64,000 nucleotides of DNA from Citrobacter amalonaticus (GCF_018323885.1 NZ_AP024585.1:2728001-2792000), one strand, 5' to 3'; counted from the stretch's first letter, positions 9,706 through 20,590 are shown. The notes: generated by a model from the sequence alone, not told the origin. Made by a program: numbers and translations.

Positions 9706-10401
9706 ATGAAGGCACCGTTGTTACTTATTCTATTAACGACATCCAGTTCCCTCTTTTCCCTGGGAAGTAGTGCAGAAGGCATTCAACTGGGCCGTACACG
9801 CGTGGTATATGACGCCAATAAAAAAGAGGCAGCCCTCCCACTTATCAATACGGAAAAAGAATTGCCCTGGCTTGTTCAGTCATGGGTTATGAATGCAGAT
9901 AATAAAACACGGGCACCTTTTATTATCACACCACCACTGTTTCGTTTAGACCCGAAGTCCGGACAAAGCCTGCGAGTCATGCGCAGTGAAACGATAGCCA
10001 CAACAGACAGAGAATCACTTTATTATCTGATTGTCAGAATGATTCCAGCCCGTGACCGTAAGGATGAACAGTCTAATGCTCTCCACCTTATCTACAGGAC
10101 GCAAATTAAGTTGTTCTACCGTCCTTCGGGTCTGAGCGGGACGCCAGAAGAGGCGTGTCAAAACCTTCGGTATAGCCAATCAGGCAATCAACTACGAATC
10201 GAGAATAGTAGTGCGTTTTACAGCGTTTTTGATTCTGTACTGGTAGGAAACACACAGCTAAGGACAGCAGATATGGTTGCCCCTAAAAGCAGTGTCTCAC
10301 TGACATTCGATGCCAAAACGGCAGCGCAGAGTGTTTCATGGCGCTGCATCAACGACTATGGCGGAACGACCGATAAATTTACCACGTCGTTGAAACCATG
10401 A
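9706..10401 (+). CDS. Periplasmic fimbrial chaperone (PapD/FimC family)
   Basis: Periplasmic chaperone that caps pilin subunits and delivers them to the usher. The 231-residue precursor has a signal peptide (MKAPLLLILLTTSSSLFSLG, cut after SSA). The two immunoglobulin-like domains are recognisable from an N-terminal strand beginning GIQLGRTRVVYDANKKEA, the LPWLVQSWV segment, the conserved PPLFRLDPKSGQSLRV signature at about residues 85-100, and IKLFYRP before the linker. Two cysteines occur in the second domain (EEACQNL and WRCIND). Its stop overlaps the usher start as ATGA, so translation is probably coupled. Functional pairing with the flanking genes is secure; the fimbrial clade is not assigned. 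Confidence 0.94.
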   Translation: MKAPLLLILLTTSSSLFSLGSSAEGIQLGRTRVVYDANKKEAALPLINTEKELPWLVQSWVMNADNKTRAPFIITPPLFRLDPKSGQSLRVMRSETIATTDRESLYYLIVRMIPARDRKDEQSNALHLIYRTQIKLFYRPSGLSGTPEEACQNLRYSQSGNQLRIENSSAFYSVFDSVLVGNTQLRTADMVAPKSSVSLTFDAKTAAQSVSWRCINDYGGTTDKFTTSLKP

Positions 10402-12941
10402 ATAACCGCGCTCAGCCACTAAGCCATTCCTCCAGCCGCGCTTTTGCCCCCTTATTGCACGGGCTGAGTGGTTTATTGTTCTTGAGTAGTTCTGTTCTCT
10501 ATGCCCGCGATTTTTATTTTCAACCCAACTCCCTTGAAGGTGGCGAAAACACACCACAGACGACCAACCTGGCGATTTTCGACAACCCGAAGGCTCAGCT
10601 CGCAGGTAGCTATCCTTCACACATTCTGCTCAACGACAGAAAAATCCAGGAAAAAACGCTGGCTTATGTCAACGCCGAAGACGGAAGCCTGGTTCCCCTG
10701 CTTACCCCGAAAATGCTGCGCGAATGGGGAATCAAGGTGGACGACTACCCCATACTGGCATCCGAGCCTGCCGATAAGCCCCTGAAACACGATCTGGGAA
10801 CTTATATTCCTGCTGCAAGTGCTGTTTTTGATTTTAAATTACAGAATCTGCATCTCAGCATCCCCCAGATTGCGGTTCAGAAAGTGAATGCGAACGCTGT
10901 CGATCCCTCACGCTGGGATGCGGGCGTTCCGGTGCTGTTTGCTGATTACGCGTTTAGCGGTCAGGATAATCTCGCACACACTCAGGGACAGCACAGTAAT
11001 CAATATTTGAATCTTCGCAGCGGCGCGAATCTGGGGGAATGGCGTCTGCGCAACTATGGCACCTGGTCAAATGCCGCGGATAATCAGGGCTGGCAGAATA
11101 TTGCCACGTGGATACAACACGATGTGCAAACGTTAAAAGCGCAGTTTATCGCCGGTCAGAGCAGCACGCGTGGAGAAGTCTTCGATAGCCTGCAGTTCAA
11201 TGGTATTAACATCGCCTCTGATGACGAGATGCTGCCAAACAGCGAAAGAGGCTATGCACCGACGCTCCGCGGAACGGCCTATTCCAATGCCGTGGTGACC
11301 GTCAAACAAAATGGCTACACCATTTATCAACAAAACGTCGCCCCTGGAGCTTTCGAAATCAACGATCTGGCAGCCTCCACCAACAGTGGCGATCTGGAAC
11401 TTAGCGTACAGGAAGCGGATGGCTCGGTGCGTACCACCATCCAGCCTTTTTCCAGCATTGCGCTAATGCAGCGCCCTTCTCGCCTGCGTTTTGAAGCCAC
11501 TGCAGGCCGCTATCGGGCAGACAATGGCAGCAACGACAAAGAACCCGAATTTGCTCAGGGCAGTATCATTTATGGAATCAATAATACATTCACGGCGATC
11601 GGTGGTTTAACTACCGCACAAGACTATAACGCTGTCAACGCGGGAATGGGCATTAGCCTCGGCAACTGGGGGGCGATCTCCGCGGATGTCACAGCTGCAC
11701 GAAGCGTTCTGGATTCAGGTAACATCAGCAGCGGGCAGTCATGGCGAGTCCTGTACACTGGGGATTTCAACCCAACCAATACGCACTTTTCCCTTTCAGG
11801 CTACCGATACTCAAGTGAAGGTTATTACAGTTTTGTGGAAGCCAATCAACACCAGACGAAAGATTCATCAGATGAAACGCGGGATCATAAACGTAATCGG
11901 CTGCAACTCAATATCAGCCAACCGGTGGGCGCCGGAAATATTTATATCAACGGCTATCAGCAAAATTATTGGAATAATAGCCGTCGTGATAGCTCCCTTT
12001 CTGCAGGTGCAAGTTACAGCCTGATGGGCATCAGCTACAATCTCTCTCTCACCTGGAGCACAACCAGCAATAGCGAGGACGATCGTTCACTTTATTTAGG
12101 GTTAACGATTCCCCTAAGCCACTGGCTACCTGATAGCTGGGCAACCTACAGCCTTAACAATAATCAGCACGGTGCAACCACGCAGAACGTAGGGCTGAAC
12201 GGTTCGCTACTGGCCGATAACCGCCTGAACTATTCGCTTCAGCAAAGCCGCAGTAATCAGAGTCCTCAGGACAGCAGCAGCGTATATAGCACCTGGTATG
12301 CCCAATACGGCAGGCTCAATGCCGGTTATTACACGGCGTCAGATGGCTCGCGCCAGCTCAGCTACGGTGCGAATGGCGCACTGGTCGCGCATCCTCGTGG
12401 CATTACGCTGTCGCAACCCCTCGGTAGCCAGTTTGCGATAGTCGATGCCGACGGCGCACCCGGTGTCAGTTTCCAGAATCAACGCGGGATCCATACTGAT
12501 ATGTTTGGCAACGCCATCATTCCTTCCATTTCAGCTTATCAGGAAAATCACATCAACATTGATACCACTACGCTGCCAGATGATGTCGACAGCAGTAATA
12601 CCTCATCAACAGTGGTCCCTTCGCGAAACGCCGCCGTCGTGGCGCATTTCAGTGCTCGTCGGGGTTATCGCGCGCTGGTTACGCTGGTGCAATCATCAGG
12701 ACAACCGCTGCCCTTTGGTACGATGGTGACCTCAGAAGATGGTCTGCTCAATGGCATTGCCGATGATCAGGGCGTGGTCTATCTCGCCGGACTCAGCGGT
12801 ACCGTCACGCTCAAGGCAAAATGGGGAAATCAGGAGCGGCAAAGGTGTATCGCAACGATTACAACCGGTGAAGAGATTCCCCAGAATACGGATGCCGCCG
12901 ACATCAAGCGCATGACGGCGGCTTGCAAGCAAGGAGGTTAA
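10398..12941 (+). CDS. Fimbrial outer-membrane usher
   Basis: Outer-membrane assembly platform that recruits chaperone-subunit complexes and secretes the growing fimbria. The 847 residues fit the usher family. An atypically long signal region (about 37 residues, ending SSSVLYA) precedes the mature start RDFYFQPNSLEGG. The N-terminal domain, a 24-strand barrel with the plug motif region (GYAPTLRGTAYSNAVVTVKQ), and the C-terminal domains with GYRALVTLVQSSGQPLPFG are visible. A cysteine pair near the end (QRCIAT, AACKQGG) is typical. The start overlaps the chaperone by 4 bases, and the adhesin ATG follows the stop immediately. Confidence 0.95.
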   Translation: MNNRAQPLSHSSSRAFAPLLHGLSGLLFLSSSVLYARDFYFQPNSLEGGENTPQTTNLAIFDNPKAQLAGSYPSHILLNDRKIQEKTLAYVNAEDGSLVPLLTPKMLREWGIKVDDYPILASEPADKPLKHDLGTYIPAASAVFDFKLQNLHLSIPQIAVQKVNANAVDPSRWDAGVPVLFADYAFSGQDNLAHTQGQHSNQYLNLRSGANLGEWRLRNYGTWSNAADNQGWQNIATWIQHDVQTLKAQFIAGQSSTRGEVFDSLQFNGINIASDDEMLPNSERGYAPTLRGTAYSNAVVTVKQNGYTIYQQNVAPGAFEINDLAASTNSGDLELSVQEADGSVRTTIQPFSSIALMQRPSRLRFEATAGRYRADNGSNDKEPEFAQGSIIYGINNTFTAIGGLTTAQDYNAVNAGMGISLGNWGAISADVTAARSVLDSGNISSGQSWRVLYTGDFNPTNTHFSLSGYRYSSEGYYSFVEANQHQTKDSSDETRDHKRNRLQLNISQPVGAGNIYINGYQQNYWNNSRRDSSLSAGASYSLMGISYNLSLTWSTTSNSEDDRSLYLGLTIPLSHWLPDSWATYSLNNNQHGATTQNVGLNGSLLADNRLNYSLQQSRSNQSPQDSSSVYSTWYAQYGRLNAGYYTASDGSRQLSYGANGALVAHPRGITLSQPLGSQFAIVDADGAPGVSFQNQRGIHTDMFGNAIIPSISAYQENHINIDTTTLPDDVDSSNTSSTVVPSRNAAVVAHFSARRGYRALVTLVQSSGQPLPFGTMVTSEDGLLNGIADDQGVVYLAGLSGTVTLKAKWGNQERQRCIATITTGEEIPQNTDAADIKRMTAACKQGG

Positions 12942-14090
12942 ATGAAGCAATTTCGATGGGCCTGGCTTTTCACCCCACATCGTCTGCACGTACTGATTTT
13001 GTTGAGCGGGCTACTTCCCGTATTGCAGGCATTCGGTGCAACCACCTATCTGAGTGGTTGCTTCCCCACCAAGGGCAGAGTCGATGTCCCGCTCAATTAC
13101 GACCTGAGCGCGGAGGATAACTACGCCGGGAATAGAATCCAGCCAACAATAAGCTTTGTATTTCCCTCGGATCCGCATGCAGCGCAGTGCAGTTCGTGCC
13201 CTGGGGTGACAGGTACAACCACCGAGAAGATCTACAGTTACCGTACCACGCCACTGCCTACCGGCCGAACGGCTAAATATGGCAAGCTCACTAACAACTT
13301 AGATATCCAGATATCAGCCTTCTCCGATACCGTCTCGGGAGGAGGTACCGCTTATCTCCTCGAAACCTATCCCAATCAGTCGCCCACAACCAGTCTGTTC
13401 GAAGGCGATAATAGCGAAGCGACGCAGTCACTTTGCGCAAACAGTCCTGTAGCCGGCAATCCTAAGCGTTTATTCAACTGGAACAAGATAAGTCTCTCGT
13501 TGTATATCGTTAACCCGATATTCGGCATAGAAACCATTCCGAATCAGCTACTGATGTCCACCAGCGTATGCATCTTTTACGGCTCGGGGTCGTGTAACTT
13601 CAGCAAAGCCAGTGTCGCGTCGGAAATGTACATCTCTGGCGCTATTAACGCACCGCTCAGTTGTACGATAAACGCAGGGAGTACGATCAATGTCGATTTT
13701 GAAACCCTGGCCAGTTCTAATTTTACTGCGCCTGGAGCCGTTCCTTCAGGATTCACGCTGCGTGATGTAGATATCAAATTCCACTGCGACAGTACCGCTG
13801 TCAGTAATAGCGACAAAATAAAGCTGACCCTATCCGCCGATCAGGGCGTTAACGATACAGGCACAGGATTCATTGCCAAAATGATAGGACGAGACGACAT
13901 TGGCGTAAGAATGTATGACAGCAATGATAATGGCATACCGCTGGATGGTAGTGCGGACTTCCCCATTGTGTTAGATGGCAACGGCGATGGTCATATCCAG
14001 ATGACCGCCGCACCGGTTGCCACAACCAGTAATAAACCCGATGCTGGCCATTTTGAAGGCAACGTCACGGTAAAAATGGATATCCGTTAA
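12942..14090 (+). CDS. Fimbrial tip adhesin (two-domain)
   Basis: Probable tip adhesin closing the operon. GGAGG lies inside the end of the usher gene and the ATG directly abuts the usher stop. The 382-residue precursor has an N-terminal hydrophobic segment (about residues 20-37) ending LQAFGA. About residues 38-225 form a cysteine-containing receptor-binding domain (LSGCFP, AAQCSSCPG, SLCANSP, SVCIFYGSGSCNF) with no family I can name. About residues 230-382 form a pilin domain (APLSCTINAGSTINVDF, DIKFHCD) ending in a donor-strand-type GNVTVKMDIR. The ligand cannot be read from sequence. The position after the usher and the two-domain plan support an adhesin over another shaft subunit. Confidence 0.82.
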   Translation: MKQFRWAWLFTPHRLHVLILLSGLLPVLQAFGATTYLSGCFPTKGRVDVPLNYDLSAEDNYAGNRIQPTISFVFPSDPHAAQCSSCPGVTGTTTEKIYSYRTTPLPTGRTAKYGKLTNNLDIQISAFSDTVSGGGTAYLLETYPNQSPTTSLFEGDNSEATQSLCANSPVAGNPKRLFNWNKISLSLYIVNPIFGIETIPNQLLMSTSVCIFYGSGSCNFSKASVASEMYISGAINAPLSCTINAGSTINVDFETLASSNFTAPGAVPSGFTLRDVDIKFHCDSTAVSNSDKIKLTLSADQGVNDTGTGFIAKMIGRDDIGVRMYDSNDNGIPLDGSADFPIVLDGNGDGHIQMTAAPVATTSNKPDAGHFEGNVTVKMDIR

Positions 14091-14103
14091 CTGCAAAGTG
14101 AAC

Positions 14104-14285
14104 AATGGCCCCGACGGGCCATTCAGACTGCTGACAAAGAAGGAAAAAGCGTGTTTTCTCCTTCTTTGTAGTAAGCAGATGAAAATCAATGAATTGATTT
14201 TCCTTATTTTTTACTGGGCGATATCTGCTCGCCCAGTATCAACAGGAGATTTGTCATCACTCTCAATGGCCCTTGAGGGCCATTG
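14104..14285. repeat. Cluster of five inverted repeats between the adhesin gene and cheZ
   Basis: Five perfect or near-perfect palindromes fall in 182 bases: AATGGCCC-N4-GGGCCATT (14104-14123); ACAAAGAAGGA with TCCTTCTTTGT (14134-14169); GAAAATCAAT-GA-ATTGATTTTC (14181-14202), followed by a T-rich run on the plus strand; ACTGGGCGA-N7-TCGCCCAGT (14213-14237); and CAATGGCCC-TTGA-GGGCCATTG (14264-14285). The first and last share the same arms. The third is a plausible terminator for the fimbrial operon and the last lies just past the cheZ stop. Confidence 0.8.
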
Positions 14286-14288
14286 TTC

Positions 14289-14933
14289 TCAAAAGCCTAA
14301 ACTATCCAGCAGGTCGTCCACCTGGTCCTGGCTGGCGACAACGCCCGCTTTGGTCGCATCGACCTGCGGACCATTCAGCAGGCTTTCACTTTCGCGTTTG
14401 GGTCGAGAACTCTGCTCTGGAATATTTTCCAGTAGTACCATCAGCAGCTGACGTTCAATCTCCTGAATCACATCCATCATGCGTTTAATCACCTGACCGG
14501 TCAGATCCTGGAAGTCCTGCGCCATCATGATGTCAAGCAACTGTGCGTTGGTGAAACTGGTATGCCCGGGCACATCGCCGAGGTATTTTCGAGTGTCTGT
14601 CACCAGCTCGCGGGCGTCAGAGAGCTCAATCGGGTTTTCAAACCACTCGTCCCAACGCTTGCTCAGCGCCTTCGCCCCTTTCTCCATCTCGTCCTGATGC
14701 GGCTGAGAAGCCTCAACGCTGTTCAGGGCGCGCTCAGCCGCCTGCGCGGTCATCTGTACTACATAGTCCAGACGGTCACGGGCATCAGGAATGGCTTCTG
14801 CCGCTTCGGCAATCGCCTGGTCCAGTCCCAGTTCGCGCAGACTGTCACGCAGCATACGGGTCAGGCTACCAATGCGGGCAATGATATCCCCGGCAGAATG
14901 TTCATCTACGGGTTTAATCTGTGGTTGCATCAT
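14289..14933 (-). CDS. cheZ: Protein phosphatase CheZ
   Basis: Cytoplasmic phosphatase that dephosphorylates CheY-P and so terminates the tumble signal. The start is set at the ATG of [16 protein letters not shown], giving 214 residues, identical in length to E. coli CheZ; a longer reading frame to 14963 has no support. The catalytic region holds the conserved [20 protein letters not shown] segment with its active-site Gln (about residue 147). The C-terminal CheY-binding helix [10 protein letters not shown] is intact. Last gene of tar-tap-cheR-cheB-cheY-cheZ, beginning 10 bases after the cheY stop. Confidence 0.98.
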   Translation of the reverse strand: MMQPQIKPVDEHSAGDIIARIGSLTRMLRDSLRELGLDQAIAEAAEAIPDARDRLDYVVQMTAQAAERALNSVEASQPHQDEMEKGAKALSKRWDEWFENPIELSDARELVTDTRKYLGDVPGHTSFTNAQLLDIMMAQDFQDLTGQVIKRMMDVIQEIERQLLMVLLENIPEQSSRPKRESESLLNGPQVDATKAGVVASQDQVDDLLDSLGF

Positions 14934-14943
14934 GGTCAGCCCC

Positions 14944-15339
<396 letters not shown>

Positions 15340-15350
15340 TTACTCCTGAT

Positions 15351-16400
15351 TCAAATACGTATTGCCTGTCCGGCACTGATTTTCGCCAGCATCTGCTGGC
15401 TAACCTGACTAAGATCGACCACTTCGCTGACGCCACCCATATTGATGGCTTCGCGCGGCATGCCGAACACCACACAACTTGCTTCATTTTGCGCAATCGT
15501 CCAGGCGCCTGCCTGGTGCATCGCTAACATTCCGGCGGCGCCGTCGTTGCCCATTCCCGTCAGGATCACCCCGACAGCATTGCGCCCCGCATGAATCGCT
15601 ACCGAATGAAACAGCACATCCACCGACGGCCGGTGCCGGTTAACCGGCGGACCGTCATGAATTTTGATTTGATAGTTTGCCCCGCTGCGTGCCAGTTCCA
15701 TGTGTTTATCGCCCGGCGCAATGTAGGCATGACCCGGCAGAACACGCTCGCCGTCCTCCGCCTCTTTCACGGTTATCTGACACAGCTTGTTCAGACGTTC
15801 AGCAAACGAGCGGGTAAAACCGGGCGGCATATGCTGCGTAATAATGACCGCCGGACTGGAGAGCGGCAGCGGTTGCAGCACATGGCGAATTGCCTCGGTG
15901 CCCCCCGTCGAGGCGCCAATCGCAATCAGTTTTTCCGAACTGAGCAGCGGTCCCGCCTTTAAGGTGACCGGCGCCGCAAGCGGTTTATGGGCTGTCAGAC
16001 GTGCGCGTGACGCCGTGCGCACTTTCTCCGCAATCATCTCGCTGTAGGCCAGCATCCCTTCGCGGATCCCCAACTGCGGCTTGGTGACAAAATCGATCGC
16101 CCCCAGTTCCAGCGCCCGCAGTGTCACTTCCGAGCCTTTCCCCGTCAGCGACGACACCATCACCACCGGCATCGGACGCAGTCGCATCAGCTTTTCAAGA
16201 AAATCGAGGCCGTCCATCCGCGGCATTTCGACGTCCAGCGTCAGCACGTCAGGGTTATATTTCTTGATTAAATCCCGGGCGACGAGCGGATCGGGTGCGG
16301 TTGCCACCATCTCCATGTCGCTATAGCTGTTAATAATTTCGGTCATGATTTGACGCATCAATGCAGAATCATCGACCGACAACACCCTGATTTTACTCAT
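15351..16400 (-). CDS. cheB: Chemoreceptor methylesterase/deamidase CheB
   Basis: Adaptation enzyme that removes methyl groups from receptor glutamates and deamidates receptor glutamines when phosphorylated by CheA. The N-terminal receiver domain has its phospho-acceptor at D56 ([11 protein letters not shown]). The C-terminal esterase domain has the catalytic serine motif [14 protein letters not shown] (about S164), the His of TQHMPPGFT and the Asp of [10 protein letters not shown]. Its 349 residues match E. coli. The ATG overlaps the cheR stop by 4 bases, which suggests coupled translation of the two opposing enzymes. Confidence 0.98.
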   Translation of the reverse strand: MSKIRVLSVDDSALMRQIMTEIINSYSDMEMVATAPDPLVARDLIKKYNPDVLTLDVEMPRMDGLDFLEKLMRLRPMPVVMVSSLTGKGSEVTLRALELGAIDFVTKPQLGIREGMLAYSEMIAEKVRTASRARLTAHKPLAAPVTLKAGPLLSSEKLIAIGASTGGTEAIRHVLQPLPLSSPAVIITQHMPPGFTRSFAERLNKLCQITVKEAEDGERVLPGHAYIAPGDKHMELARSGANYQIKIHDGPPVNRHRPSVDVLFHSVAIHAGRNAVGVILTGMGNDGAAGMLAMHQAGAWTIAQNEASCVVFGMPREAINMGGVSEVVDLSQVSQQMLAKISAGQAIRI

Positions 16401-17263
16401 GCTTTACCCTTACTTAGCGCATAAACCGTTTGACCGCGCAGGCTAAAGTCGCGCACGAGGTTACTAAAGTTCTCTGAATGCCCGGCAAACAGCAGACCAT
16501 CAGGCTTAAGAAGAGGGACAAAACGGCGCAGAATGTCCTGCTGCGTCGTTTTATCGAAATAGATCATCACATTGCGGCAGAAAATGGCGTCGAACGGTCC
16601 CGGCACGTTGTACTGCTTATCGAGCAGGTTAATCACGGAAAACTCGACGTGGCTTGCCAGTTCCTGACGTACACGCACCAGCCCATCATGAGGACCGGTT
16701 CCGCGCATGAAATAACGCTGGAGCTGCTGCGGCGACAGGGTCTTCAGTTCGTCCAGGCGATAGATCCCGCTACGGGCCTTTTCCAGCACTTCGGTATCAA
16801 TATCGCTGGCGAACACCTTCCAGCGCCCTGGCGCCATGCCCAGCGTATCGGCCAACGTAATGGCGATACTGTACGGCTCTTCACCGGTCGATGCCGCGGC
16901 GCTCCAGACCCGGTATTCGCCGCTGTGACGACGCGCGCTTTCCGCCAGTACCGGGAAATGGTGCCCTTCGCGGAAAAAAGCGGTCAGGTTAGTGGTCAAC
17001 GAGTTGATAAAAGCCTGCCACTCTGCGCTGCTTTGATTCGCTTCCAGCACGCTGAGATAGTGACCAAAATCATCCATTCCCAGCGTACGCAGGCGACGGA
17101 CCAGGCGGTTGTAAACCATGTCCCGCTTGTGGTCCGCCAGCACGATCCCCGCACGCTGGTAGATTAATTGACATATCCGACGAAAGTGCGCGTCGGACAG
17201 CGCAAGGCGCTGGGTCATCTGTAACAATAATGACGTTTGCCCGTTGGGCAGAGATGATGTCAT
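16397..17263 (-). CDS. cheR: Chemoreceptor methyltransferase CheR
   Basis: S-adenosylmethionine-dependent enzyme that methylates glutamates of the chemoreceptors. The 288 residues compare with 286 in E. coli. An N-terminal helical domain contains the [12 protein letters not shown] segment. The SAM-binding fold has [16 protein letters not shown] as motif I, then [12 protein letters not shown] and the [12 protein letters not shown] motif. The C-terminal pentapeptide-recognition subdomain should bind the NWETF tail of Tar. It follows tap by 19 bases and overlaps cheB. Confidence 0.98.
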   Translation of the reverse strand: MTSSLPNGQTSLLLQMTQRLALSDAHFRRICQLIYQRAGIVLADHKRDMVYNRLVRRLRTLGMDDFGHYLSVLEANQSSAEWQAFINSLTTNLTAFFREGHHFPVLAESARRHSGEYRVWSAAASTGEEPYSIAITLADTLGMAPGRWKVFASDIDTEVLEKARSGIYRLDELKTLSPQQLQRYFMRGTGPHDGLVRVRQELASHVEFSVINLLDKQYNVPGPFDAIFCRNVMIYFDKTTQQDILRRFVPLLKPDGLLFAGHSENFSNLVRDFSLRGQTVYALSKGKA

Positions 17264-17282
17264 AGCGCCTTCTCAATCACAT

Positions 17283-18884
17283 TCAGGATACAACGGGCAC
17301 AGCCTGCGGCGGTGCCGATTCTTGGTGTGTTACCACATGCTCTTCAAGTTTGAATACTGCTACACGGGCTGACAGCGTGTCGGCCTGATGCGCGAGTTGC
17401 CCGGTCGCGGCGGCGGCTTCTTCCACCAGCGCGGCGTTCTGTTGTGTCACCTGATCCATCTGGGTGACGGCCTGTGCCACCTGCTCTATTCCTCTGCGTT
17501 GTTCGTCTGACGCCGAGGCAATCTCGCCCATGATGTCGTTGACCCGGGTGACCGAGCTGACGATTTCCGTCATGGTACGGGCAGCCGTATCGACGAGTTG
17601 CGATCCCTGGTGGACGCGGTTCACCGACTCTTCAATTAACCCTTTAATCTCTTTTGCTGCCTGGGCGCTGCGGCTCGCCAGGTTTCGTACTTCTCCGGCA
17701 ACCACAGCAAATCCACGCCCCTGCTCACCAGCACGCGCCGCTTCGACCGCCGCGTTGAGCGCCAGAATATTGGTCTGGAAGGCGATACCGTCTATCACCC
17801 CGATAATGTCGCCAATCTTTTGCGAACTGGCGGCAATCGCCTGCATCGTACTGGCGACTTTGGTGGTCTGTTCGCCGCCGGTTTTCGCCGTATCGGCGGC
17901 GCTTTTTGCCAGCCCGGAAGCCTGGCGCGCATTGTCGGCGTTTTGACCGACGGTAGCCGTTAACTGCTCCATGCTGGCCGCCGTCTGCGCCAATGACGCC
18001 GCCTGCTGCTCGGTGCGTGAGGAGAGATCGTTATTACCCATCGCGATTTCAGAAATCCCGGTGTGCATCGCCAGACTGCCCTGACGCACGTCGCTGACGG
18101 TTTCCCGCAGCGCCTGTTGCATCGCCTTCAGGCTGGCAAAGATCGCCGAAATCTCATTACGCCCGTAAACCGCAATCGGCCGCGCCAGGTTGCCCTCGGC
18201 AATGCTGTCAAAATGACTGCCGATAATCGCCAGCGGCTGGACGATCATTTTGCGCGACCAGTACAGCGCTCCGGTGGTTAACAGCGCGGCAATAATGACC
18301 ATGCTGATAAAGATCGCTGCCGACATGTGATAGTTGTTTTTGCTCTGTTGCCCAGCCACCACCAGCACATGGTTAATGTTCTGCTGCCAGGCGTTAAAGT
18401 TCACATCAAAGGCATCCTGTGACGCCTGCACTGGCGCGGTCAGAAAGTCTGACAACTGGTTGTTTTCAAGCCAGGTGGCCTGATGTTCCAGATCGCTGTG
18501 CCACTGGGTGAAGCTTTTCTCCGTTGCGTCCTGCAGCGCTTTGCCCGATTCCGTATTCGCCTCGATAGCCTTGAAGCCATTGAACAACGTGGCAGACTGC
18601 GCCAGGCTTTCGCGCGCGATAACCATCAGGCTTTTGATGTCATCGGGCGGATAGCTCAGCGCCGTTAATGTCCCGGCCTTGTTGAGGGCGGTACTCGCCT
18701 GTAATAAAACGGCGCGCGTTTGTGCCAGCGCCGCGCGTTGCTGATTACTCTGCTCGACCTGATTCAGGCTCTGAAAACCGTCCCGAAATGCCCAGAAAGA
18801 CAAGCCATTACTGCCAATCTGCAATACACCGCAGAGGATCAAAATCAAAAACAGCGTGGTCGAGATTCGAATACGATTAAACAT
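17283..18884 (-). CDS. tap: Methyl-accepting chemotaxis protein Tap (dipeptide receptor)
   Basis: Inner-membrane chemoreceptor that in E. coli senses dipeptides through the binding protein DppA. I start at MFNRIRISTTLFLILILCG (533 residues, same as E. coli Tap), with GGGAGCG as ribosome-binding site. Residues about 7-30 and 190-210 are transmembrane helices around a periplasmic four-helix domain close to E. coli Tap (RAVLLQASTALNKAGTLTAL). A HAMP domain and the receptor hairpin [20 protein letters not shown] follow. The C-terminus lacks NWETF, as expected for a low-abundance receptor that depends on a major receptor for adaptation. Presence of tap argues against Salmonella. Confidence 0.96.
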   Translation of the reverse strand: MFNRIRISTTLFLILILCGVLQIGSNGLSFWAFRDGFQSLNQVEQSNQQRAALAQTRAVLLQASTALNKAGTLTALSYPPDDIKSLMVIARESLAQSATLFNGFKAIEANTESGKALQDATEKSFTQWHSDLEHQATWLENNQLSDFLTAPVQASQDAFDVNFNAWQQNINHVLVVAGQQSKNNYHMSAAIFISMVIIAALLTTGALYWSRKMIVQPLAIIGSHFDSIAEGNLARPIAVYGRNEISAIFASLKAMQQALRETVSDVRQGSLAMHTGISEIAMGNNDLSSRTEQQAASLAQTAASMEQLTATVGQNADNARQASGLAKSAADTAKTGGEQTTKVASTMQAIAASSQKIGDIIGVIDGIAFQTNILALNAAVEAARAGEQGRGFAVVAGEVRNLASRSAQAAKEIKGLIEESVNRVHQGSQLVDTAARTMTEIVSSVTRVNDIMGEIASASDEQRRGIEQVAQAVTQMDQVTQQNAALVEEAAAATGQLAHQADTLSARVAVFKLEEHVVTHQESAPPQAVPVVS

Positions 18885-18928
18885 CAACGCTCCCATCAGG
18901 CGGCAACGGCCGCAGTGTTAAATTTCGG

Positions 18929-20590
18929 TCAAAATGTTTCCCAGTTAGTATCGTGCTCCATGCTTAACGAGGGCTTCTGCGCGCTGCGGGGCGCGTCTGC
19001 AGAAGTCCGTTCTTCTTTGGTTTTTACCGCATAAGGACGCGCGGCAAGACGAAATGCGGAGACCGCCATCGTCAGTCGGCTGGCCTGTTCTTCCAGCGCG
19101 GCCGCGGCGGCTGCGGATTCCTGGACCAGCGAGGCGTTTTGCTGCGTCACGCGGTCCATTTCAGAAACCGCCAGCGCCACCTGATCGATGCCACGGCTTT
19201 GTTCATCAGAAGCCGAGGCAATTTCGCCCATAATGTCGGTCACGCGGGTCACCGCATTGACGATATCGTTCATGGTCTCACCCGCGCTTTCGACCAGCAC
19301 GGAGCCGGTATCCACGCGCGAAACGGAATCTTCAATCAGCGCTTTGATCTCTTTTGCCGCCTGCGCACTGCGACTGGCCAGATTACGTACCTCACCGGCG
19401 ACCACCGCAAAGCCACGCCCCTGCTCACCTGCTCGCGCGGCTTCCACCGCGGCGTTCAGTGCCAGGATATTGGTCTGGAAGGCAATACCGTCGATAACGC
19501 TGATAATGTCGGCAATTTTCTTCGAGCTACCGGCAATTTCATGCATCGTTTTAACGACGTTATCCACCACTTTGCCGCCGTGCTGCGCGGTTTCCGAGGC
19601 GCTCTGCGCCAGTTGCGACGCTTGTCGGGCATTGTCGGCGTTCTGTTTCACCGTCGCGGTTAACTCTTCCATGCTGGCCGCCGTCTCTTCCAGCGCCGAC
19701 GCCTGTTGTTCGGTCCGCGATGAAAGATCGGTGTTGCCGGTGGCGATTTCCGTGGTACCGGCGTAGATGGCATCGGAGCCTTCGCGCACCTGGGTGACGG
19801 TGTCTACCAGCGAGCGCTGCATGTGATCGACGCTACCAGCCAGTTCGCCAATTTCATTCCGTCCGGCAACGGTCAGCGTGTTGGTCAGGTTGCCGCCGGC
19901 GATTTCACGAATATGAGCGATGACGCTGGCAAGCGGGTTGAGCAGGGTGTGACGAATGCCGTACCACACCACCACCAGGATCAGCACCAGCACCACCGCC
20001 AGAATGGCGAGTTGCCACTGCGCAAACTGGTAGTCGCGCGCGCTTTCATCAAACGCCTGGCGATAGAGTTTTTCGCTGACGCTGGCGTACTTGCTCTTCG
20101 CGTCGCCGAGTCCGTTTTGCATTCCCTGCGTCGGTTGCGCGAAAAAGGCATCCATGTTGCCGCTTTCCAGGAACTGCACCAGTTCGGTTAAACCGGCAAA
20201 ATAGTTCTGGTATTTTTCGTCCACATTGTTGCTGACCTCCACCATCTCTGGCAGCGGATCGATAGCTTTAAATCTGGCGTAGTGCTCTGCCGCCTGAGCG
20301 AGGGAATTTTTCGCGCTCTTCAGCAGATCGTTTTTTGCGCTACTCTGCTGATTGTTGGCGTCCATCATCATGCGTGCAGAGGAACGGCTGAGGTTGATAC
20401 GTGTTTGCAGCATCAGATCCCATGTCGAGGTCAGTTCACTCTGCTGTTGGCGTAGATCGTTGGAAATAACAAAACTTTTTTGATTCTGCTGTAAAGACGA
20501 AAACAGCAAACCACCAGAGACAAGCTGTAGCAGTGCGAAAACCCCCAGCACCATCATCAGCATTGTGACAACGCGGATACGGTTAAACAT
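18929..20590 (-). CDS. tar: Methyl-accepting chemotaxis protein Tar (aspartate receptor)
   Basis: High-abundance receptor for aspartate (and maltose through MalE in E. coli). Its 553 residues equal E. coli Tar. The aspartate-contacting residues are conserved at the same numbers: R64, R69 and R73 in [15 protein letters not shown], and T154 in [10 protein letters not shown]. Transmembrane helices lie near residues 7-30 and 190-212, followed by HAMP and signalling domains. The C-terminus is the CheR/CheB tether NWETF. First gene of tar-tap-cheRBYZ, preceded by a perfect sigma-28 promoter. In E. coli cheW lies directly upstream; here a symporter gene on the opposite strand separates them. Confidence 0.98.
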   Translation of the reverse strand: MFNRIRVVTMLMMVLGVFALLQLVSGGLLFSSLQQNQKSFVISNDLRQQQSELTSTWDLMLQTRINLSRSSARMMMDANNQQSSAKNDLLKSAKNSLAQAAEHYARFKAIDPLPEMVEVSNNVDEKYQNYFAGLTELVQFLESGNMDAFFAQPTQGMQNGLGDAKSKYASVSEKLYRQAFDESARDYQFAQWQLAILAVVLVLILVVVWYGIRHTLLNPLASVIAHIREIAGGNLTNTLTVAGRNEIGELAGSVDHMQRSLVDTVTQVREGSDAIYAGTTEIATGNTDLSSRTEQQASALEETAASMEELTATVKQNADNARQASQLAQSASETAQHGGKVVDNVVKTMHEIAGSSKKIADIISVIDGIAFQTNILALNAAVEAARAGEQGRGFAVVAGEVRNLASRSAQAAKEIKALIEDSVSRVDTGSVLVESAGETMNDIVNAVTRVTDIMGEIASASDEQSRGIDQVALAVSEMDRVTQQNASLVQESAAAAAALEEQASRLTMAVSAFRLAARPYAVKTKEERTSADAPRSAQKPSLSMEHDTNWETF

